The notes under the pieces: model-generated
Told to the model about the DNA's origin: nothing
The model's database searches: none
Seen by the model: the letters and a program-made list of their open reading frames with translations, nothing else
Assembly (NCBI GenBank): GCA_003260075.1
Contig: QLIY01000839.1
Span: 1 to 64,000, forward strand
DNA length: 64,000 nt
DNA from: Phallusia mammillata
Taxonomy: Eukaryota > Chordata > Ascidiacea > Phlebobranchia > Ascidiidae
Direction: 5' to 3'
Made by a program: the position numbers and the translations under genes
Part shown: one piece after another, positions 58,501-64,000 of the stretch
Layout of the letters: each line of letters starts with the position of its first letter
Numbering within the stretch: position 1 is the stretch's first letter

Positions 58501-60451
58501 TTTTTAAGAAGCCCGTTTAGGCCCGAAAACATGGTTGACAAGCCTGCACTTGAAGCTTCAGAAAAGACCAAGACATTCAACACAATCAACAATATTAGAC
58601 AATTGGTCTCGAACAAGGAGTTTTAGGGCTGTTTGACATTAGGTCAGGTCCAGCAAATAGCTATTTAGCTAGTTAATTTATTTTTTAATGCTGACACAAG
58701 TGTAAAGCCAGGCCCGAACCAAGCCAGTTTTTTGAAAGAAACCCGAACCCGGCGTAAAAGCCCGCCCCGACTTACAACCCTGATTCAGCTTGACGCCGTG
58801 ATGGACATGAATGCTTGTATTGAAAGTTTACTCTGATATAAATAGCACGCGATTTGCTCAAACACCCAGTATGTGTTAAACCGAAACCTATTGACTAAGT
58901 TCTTGCTTTTAGCTTATTTCATGACACATTTTGTTATTGCAGGAATCAAAAGTACTCGGGCTTCCACAGACAAACCGGGGAGTGCAAGTGCGCCGCTAGT
59001 GCCGCTGGGGGGGGGGAACATGAATGTTTGTATTGATAGTTTACTCCGATCTAAATAGCACGCGATGTGCTCGAACACTCAGTGTAATAAACCGACCCCT
59101 ATTGACTAAATTCTTGCCTTTAGCTTAATTCATGACACATTTCGTTATTGCAGGAATCAAAAGTACTCAGGCTTCCACAGACAAACCGGGGAGTGCAAGT
59201 GCGCCGCTAGTGCCGCTCTCATCGGCGATGTGCGCTCTCTAGTGGACAGATCTGACGAGCACAGTTGGTGTCAACGTGATGACGTAGTGAGCGGAAATTT
59301 TCTAAACGGAATCTGTCAAACTGTGTCGAATGAATTTCATCAATCAAAAGAAAACGGTAAAAAATATTATTATCTGCAGAGGGAGACTTCACGTGGCCAA
59401 AAAAGCACTGGCGCCAATAATACTTCAAGCGATTTATTTAAACCAATGTATATACATTTGATCCAACAGTTTTGTGTATACCTTACGACGTTTATGCATT
59501 ATTAGCATTGCATGTGGTTGTTTTTACATTTACAATGCTGGTCAGTAATTTCGTTTTATTTTCTAAATTCGGATTATGGCCACTGTCGCGATTTTTGTGT
59601 TGTTTTTTGAATTTTTTGATTTGGTAACTATTTTTTTACCTTTTCAAGTCATTCCACTTAATAAGCTGAGTGATATAGCATTGGAATAAAAACTGTTGCA
59701 TTTAGCATTCCGTAAGTTAAATAATATCATGACTCATCAATTTTAATCGAAACATGACACGTACATTTCATTTGACATAAAATATGAAAAGCAGTTTTTT
59801 TTTTCATTAACCTCTACAAAGCTTATGAACATCACAACAATTGATTTCAGAACCTTTTTCCCAACAATACGTGGCTTCACGCAGCAAAGGTTGTTTTAAA
59901 TTTCCAACCAACGCTGCGTCATTCGATTGCGTCAGAATGACGTCACCAGCACATTGTCTACTCCGATGTGAGCGAGAGGGCCACCCACTGGCGGCAGTCG
60001 GTAGCGATGGCCAATGTATGTGTGGTCGGATGACCGGAAGGTAGGGATACGGAAATATAAGTTACATCGTTTGTACAATATAACTTTGAATATTGGACTG
60101 TACAAATTGTGTTAAAAATAGTTACTTACTTGTGCCATTTTAAGTGTATCACTTTGTTACATCGCTACAACTGCAAAACTAATCTACTAACTTTAATTTT
60201 TAACTTCATGGATTTCTGCAACATACGAACTGCATTTTTTGCAGATGCAAATGTCTTACCTACAAGCTTACTGTTTTAATCTTTATCAGAAGTGACCTTT
60301 TAATTGGATTCTATTTCAGTAAGGACTGATAATACCATTTGGTTTTGCCAAAAACGACATGCGCAGCAATTTGCCATATGACATACAATCACATCTGCAA
60401 CTTTAAAGAGTCTATGTTGTAGATCTGTAAGTCGGGCTTGTCGATTCCAGG

Positions 60452-60548
<97 letters not shown>

Positions 60549-62343
60549 AGTTTCGGGTTCTGGTTTCAATTTCATGCTCACTTACAACTCTGTCACTTTA
60601 GTCCATTTTATCATTTGTCAAAAAAAACACCCTTTACGATTCAGTTTCAATTTGACTCACCAAGTATCTTCTTGCAACTCATCCGATGTCGTCGAAGTCT
60701 TCCGGACGTTGGTGGAAGATCAAAGATGCGGGAACATCCGTTTTCTTCCTCCAGGAAAATACAACCGGACATCACTAAACTCCACTCCCGGATCCGGAAA
60801 CACGTGGACACGATATTTATTGGAGAAGGCGACCGGACATTATACCGGAAGCATGTACACTGATGGATCGTTAGTATTAACTGGTCAGTTGGTCAAAACT
60901 TCATTGGTTACAAGGGTTTTTAATTTATGAATGTGAAAATGCAATACGTTTTTGTTGCAATTTCGGGTAAATTTAGCGAAATATTTAATGTTGTATTTCA
61001 GTACAGTATTTTCTTTGTTTCAAAGTGCTCCCTAAAACGTCCATTTTTGTCCAATTTTTGGGGCTATTTGTCAAAAAATTTTAGCACACAACATTATTAC
61101 GAAGTTGGAAAAAAAGTTAAAAATATATATGCGGGCCTTCAAACAGTTGATAAAATTGACATCTATAATTTCCAACATTTTTGCAATAACATAAATTCGG
61201 ACTTGGCAAACGTTATTTGTACACAAACACAATTTGCTGTACTGCATGACTAAACTTGTTTCTCCCCGCCTAAGTCCACGTAACGACCAGAAGTGGGCGC
61301 TATCGAGCAAGTTAAAAAGTCCTGGCCCATTTTAACGTATGACAGATATGCAACAACAGAAAAAAAATTGTCATGTTTATACCACATATAGTGTGTTTAT
61401 TACAAGATATTTGCCGGACCTGTGTTCAAATTTCAAAGTTTCAGCTTTAAAGGTTTTCTAATTTAGGTTATCTCGGGGAGTCGTTCAGTTCCAAGGATCA
61501 TATAACTGGTATAATCAAGGATCACATCTTCGGTAAATCCCTGAAAATCCAGCAAGAATCTGCCATCACGATTGTAAGGAACCCGTACAGGTCTCTGATA
61601 TCACAGAGAAATTGGGAGATGGGAAATCACCATGGCCTTGCAAGCGAAGCACGAATGTCAACAGGTAGAAATAATGCGAACTTTTTTAACTGGTCCATTG
61701 TACACTAGGATTACCATATCTGCGTAAGCGTTTAAGGCGACACCAAACATGTGTTACATCGCATGTTGTTACGAGTTACCAACCCAAACAGCCCAATTTT
61801 TGACAAAATATCATTACTATCACAAAGATAAAAGCCGCAGGGTTAAATAGACATAAAAAGCGACATGCTTTATTATTTACACGTTTCATGCCATCGTCAG
61901 AAATACGAGGGGCTACATCAGTTACACCAGTTTATATACACTTTACGTTTCATTTTTCAGCCTTTCCACCGAAATATGCGGATAACAATTTGAGATACTG
62001 GCAAGGAATGATGAAAAAAACAATAAACAGTGGGAAGCCTTATCTGATCATGTTTTACGAAGACATAGTGGCCGATCCAATCTCAAGTGTGAGGAAGATG
62101 GTCGAGTTCTTTCCCAACCCTGCACTCCACCCGAGTGACCTTGAGGAAAGGCTTGCTTGCTTGAGTCAAGAAACCACGGGTTTGGCAAAACGAAAATCGC
62201 GTAAACTTTCATTTAACCCTTGGCCCCCGGAATCGATTGAAATCGTGAACCGGTTCGTTCTAGAATCGAGACAGATTCTATTAGACACTGGAATGAAAAA
62301 CGTTTTACCAAGTTATGAGTTGGACGTAGACTATGCTATGTAG
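55599..62343 (+). CDS. WSC-domain sulfotransferase (WSCD1/2-like)
   Basis: Nine exons: 55599-55717, 56199-56267, 56410-56459, 57120-57210, 59154-59356, 59851-60040, 60645-60883, 61467-61664, 61961-62343, joining in frame to 513 codons (human WSCD1/2 about 565-575). Residues 10-25 are a membrane anchor, giving a type II Golgi-style topology. Two Cys-rich WSC-like regions follow (about 77-130 and 185-240, the second with SKGCFKF, CLLRCERE and GQCMCGRM). The sulfotransferase domain has STPGSGNTW (287-295), the 5'-phosphosulfate loop of PAPS-binding enzymes, and AITIVRNPYRSL with Arg358, the 3'-phosphate site. Family members transfer sulfate, in vertebrates reported onto sialic acid; the substrate here is unknown. 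Exon 4 is duplicated at 58226-58316 and exon 5 is partly duplicated at 58943-59006. An acceptor lies 30 nt before the ATG. Confidence 0.88.
55766..55810. other. 19-bp hairpin with 7-nt loop
   Basis: AAAAGGTTGGCTTGTACAT and ATGTACAAGTCAACCTTTT are inverted copies with one mismatch, separated by CTATAAT, in intron 1 of the sulfotransferase gene. It is short for a miRNA precursor. Confidence 0.55.
55855..56064. mobile_element. Pogo-like MITE, relative of 54066-54516
   Basis: Left end CAGTAAACCTCGATTATACC, right end GGGGTTAAATCGAGG. Shares TTAATCCGGATCTT, GAAATGATTTGTAA and TAACTAATCGACATCGG with the element at 54066-54516. It lies in intron 1 of the sulfotransferase gene. Confidence 0.6.
57623..58345 (+). 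repeat. Second copy of 56543-57250, including exon 4
   Basis: About 700 nt, including the complete 91-nt exon 4 of the sulfotransferase (58226-58316), repeats almost identically after a C run at 57613-57622. Using both exons would shift the frame. Almost certainly an unmerged overlap. Confidence 0.8.
58440..58790 (-). repeat. CCCGAA-type dispersed repeat
   Basis: Contains GGAGCCCGAACCC, AAGCCCGTTTAGGCCCGAA, CAAGCCTGCACTTGAAGC and AAAGCCCGCCCCGAC. Partial copies lie at 57340-57612 around two C runs, and relatives lie in introns of both BPI genes. It lies in intron 4 of the sulfotransferase gene. Confidence 0.5.
58943..59006 (+). other. Partial copy of sulfotransferase exon 5
   Basis: The first 64 nt of exon 5 after a normal acceptor, cut by a 10-nt G run (59007-59016). 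The intron end and complete exon then repeat, with the exon at 59154-59356. Confidence 0.8.
60454..60547. other. 94 nt G homopolymer, probable filled gap
   Basis: Pure G tract in intron 6 of the sulfotransferase gene. It makes spurious poly-Gly and poly-Pro open frames. Confidence 0.7.
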
Positions 62344-62538
62344 GCAATATTGTTTATTTATTTATTTTATTTAGTATTTACCAACAATTGCACTGTAACA
62401 GAAAAGAATGCTGTTTTAATATGTTTGAGAGCTTAATGCAAATCGCAACAGCACTATTTACAATGGTTTTCTTGCGTTCAAGTTAACGTTGTATGTTTTC
62501 TATGCCAAATCTTATAGGATAGACTTTTATTTAATACA

Positions 62539-62544
62539 AATAAA
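62539..62544 (+). terminator. Polyadenylation signal of the sulfotransferase gene
   Basis: AATAAA about 195 nt after the stop codon. Confidence 0.6.
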
Positions 62545-62796
62545 AAGATTCATTTTTTTCTCGTTTGAATAAGATTAAATCTTTGATTAATTTTGATTCA
62601 GCAGCACTTTCAACTGTCACTGTTATATCAAATGATGCGATGCCATTGTCTGCTATTTTGTGTTCCACTTTTGTCCACCATTATAAACTATACTTCGTTA
62701 CATATTGTTTCCTTGAAAATTTCAGATTTGAAGGGGTTGCTATCGATCTAAAGCTAAAATTACAGTCAGCGATTGTACAGAAACATTTGTAAAAAT

Positions 62797-62885
<89 letters not shown>
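62797..62885. other. 89 nt G homopolymer, probable filled gap
   Basis: Pure G tract downstream of the sulfotransferase gene. Confidence 0.7.
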
Positions 62886-62886
<1 letters not shown>

Positions 62887-64000
62887 CCCTCATATGGCCT
62901 ACCTCTCATCACCAAGATTCACTAATGAGAAGTTCTAGGTCGAAACAGTGTCCTCAAACAAATACGAATCAACTAAAATGAAAAATTTTTTAAAACATTT
63001 TACATTACATTATTCAGACGTTTGGACATAACTATTGTCAATTTAAGGCCAAATTATCGCATCATCCAAAGCCAAGCAGCCGCTTAAAATTTGTCAATTT
63101 GTTCAGGGACTAAGTAAATATTGAATTTTCAAATAGCCTTATGGCAACGAATATGCGGCATTGTTGTCCAGAAGGCCAGCGAACACAGTGTGTGCTGGTG
63201 CAGAGAAACTCAAATAAACTGCTACCTTCACGGGCTGGTGCCCACCTGCTGAAAGAAAACAGCCAGTTAAAGGCTCAATAATAGCACGTTAAGCTATGTC
63301 CAGACTGTACCATTTTAAAATTGTCATTTCGGTCGCAATATGGAAAACGTATGATTTGTCTTGAGCTATTGTATAGTAAGTTTCGTTTGCATATTATTAT
63401 TAGCAGTTGTCAGTTTAAGCCCGTAAGGCTCTCGTTTAGGTGTACGGCTGTACGCTGTGCTGCAAATTTACTAGCAGTGAGTGTTGGCTTTTGTTCCAAA
63501 CGATTATTATGCTTTGAAGGCCTATTATCACGTCACAGTATTGCTTGATTTATAATCGTAAAGCGTGTATAGCACAATGTCAATATTAAATCAGGGCGAA
63601 TCATACAAGTGTTGTACTTGAAATATGGAACACAAAAGGAAAGGCCACGAATTGAAATGTCGACATACTAATTGGCTATGTTAGTCCAGCTCACAGCAAG
63701 CTTTATTGTGTTCAGATTTTAGACTGTTTTGATGTTTTGCAGATAGTAAATATGTGCTATATTTGATAGCCTTGTCTCAATAAGCTTATATTATTACGAT
63801 ATTGTCAGAAAAAATGCACAAACGTGTGGGTTATAGTTTGTTAGGTAGCTGCAGTTCTTTTTTTGTGATGAAACATAACGAAACTCGGGCATAATAGAAG
63901 TAATATATGAGGGCTTTATGACTATTCTTTATAAGCTGCGATGATTAACAAAACGGAAACGAATTCATACGCAACTACGGTGTAGAATGAATACTGTATC

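Larger units (their letters stand above)
3018..59016. other. Series of 10-13 nt C or G spacer runs
   Basis: Thirty-two short homopolymers. C runs start at 3018, 3199, 4751, 5339, 8612, 9869, 11107, 11589, 11860, 12938, 13045, 22419, 24336, 25008, 26505, 27459, 31782, 33065, 41685, 41940, 42788, 43197, 53738, 54388, 57505 and 57613. G runs start at 44777, 45080, 45207, 45680, 47691 and 59007. Twenty-three are exactly 10 nt and none is shorter. Most sit between two near-identical copies of local sequence. They behave as fixed-length gap placeholders that were filled with one base, not as natural homopolymers. Eight longer runs are listed separately. Confidence 0.8.
62344..64000. other. 3' flank of the sulfotransferase gene, no gene seen
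   Basis: AT-rich. A MITE arm with CACTAATGAGAAGTTCTAGG and TCGAAACAGTG lies at about 62917-62955. No exon is supported up to the window end. Confidence 0.4.

Noticed and set aside
60300..60863. Poly-Pro and poly-Gly open frames
   Set aside because: They are translations of the 94-nt G homopolymer. The same applies to frames at 46732-46941 and 62681-62893.

Overview
The window looks like nuclear DNA of a chordate invertebrate, most probably an ascidian tunicate of the Ciona type. It is AT-rich with intron-rich genes (GT-AG introns of 0.1 to 2 kb), short intergenic gaps, dense non-autonomous DNA transposons, tRNA-derived SINEs, and animal-only gene families. There are no operons, ribosome binding sites or prokaryotic features. 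Species identity is inference. All exon structures were assembled by hand from splice signals, reading phase and family homology.

Layout. 0-6 kb: minus-strand MIF (macrophage migration inhibitory factor)-like genes, namely two diverged paralogues plus a verbatim second copy of the first. 6-10.4 kb: no gene, a hAT-type element, and two sets of diverged tandem direct duplications leading up to the next gene. 10.5-20.3 kb and 21.7-29.3 kb: two tandem plus-strand BPI/LBP-family genes, each with 13 coding exons and identical intron phases (498 and 480 codons predicted). 29.3-35.7 kb: transposons and two weak small-peptide candidates on the minus strand, one next to an exact 16-nt match to the Ciona spliced-leader sequence. 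35.7-43.5 kb: an eight-exon CTX/CAR/JAM-type two-Ig surface protein ending in a hydrophobic tail. 43.5-51 kb: repeats. 51.2-54 kb: two exons that together make one more Ig-like domain, first exon not found. 54-55.6 kb: a pogo-like element. 55.6-62.3 kb: a nine-exon WSC-domain sulfotransferase (WSCD1/2-like, 513 aa). 62.3-64 kb: no gene seen.

Functionally, MIF, BPI/LBP and CTX-type Ig genes all belong to families used in innate immunity or cell-surface recognition, so the window may be an immune-flavoured neighbourhood. Nothing in the sequence shows co-regulation. Five gene copies with recognisable starts have a splice acceptor 30-43 nt before the ATG, which fits spliced-leader trans-splicing or a short 5' UTR exon.

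Assembly caution. The window holds about 40 C or G homopolymers. Thirty-two are 10-13 nt long (23 exactly 10, none shorter), and most separate two near-identical copies of the same sequence, often duplicating exons. These look like gap placeholders between unmerged contig ends or haplotypes rather than biology. Every local duplication next to such a run should be treated as suspect.
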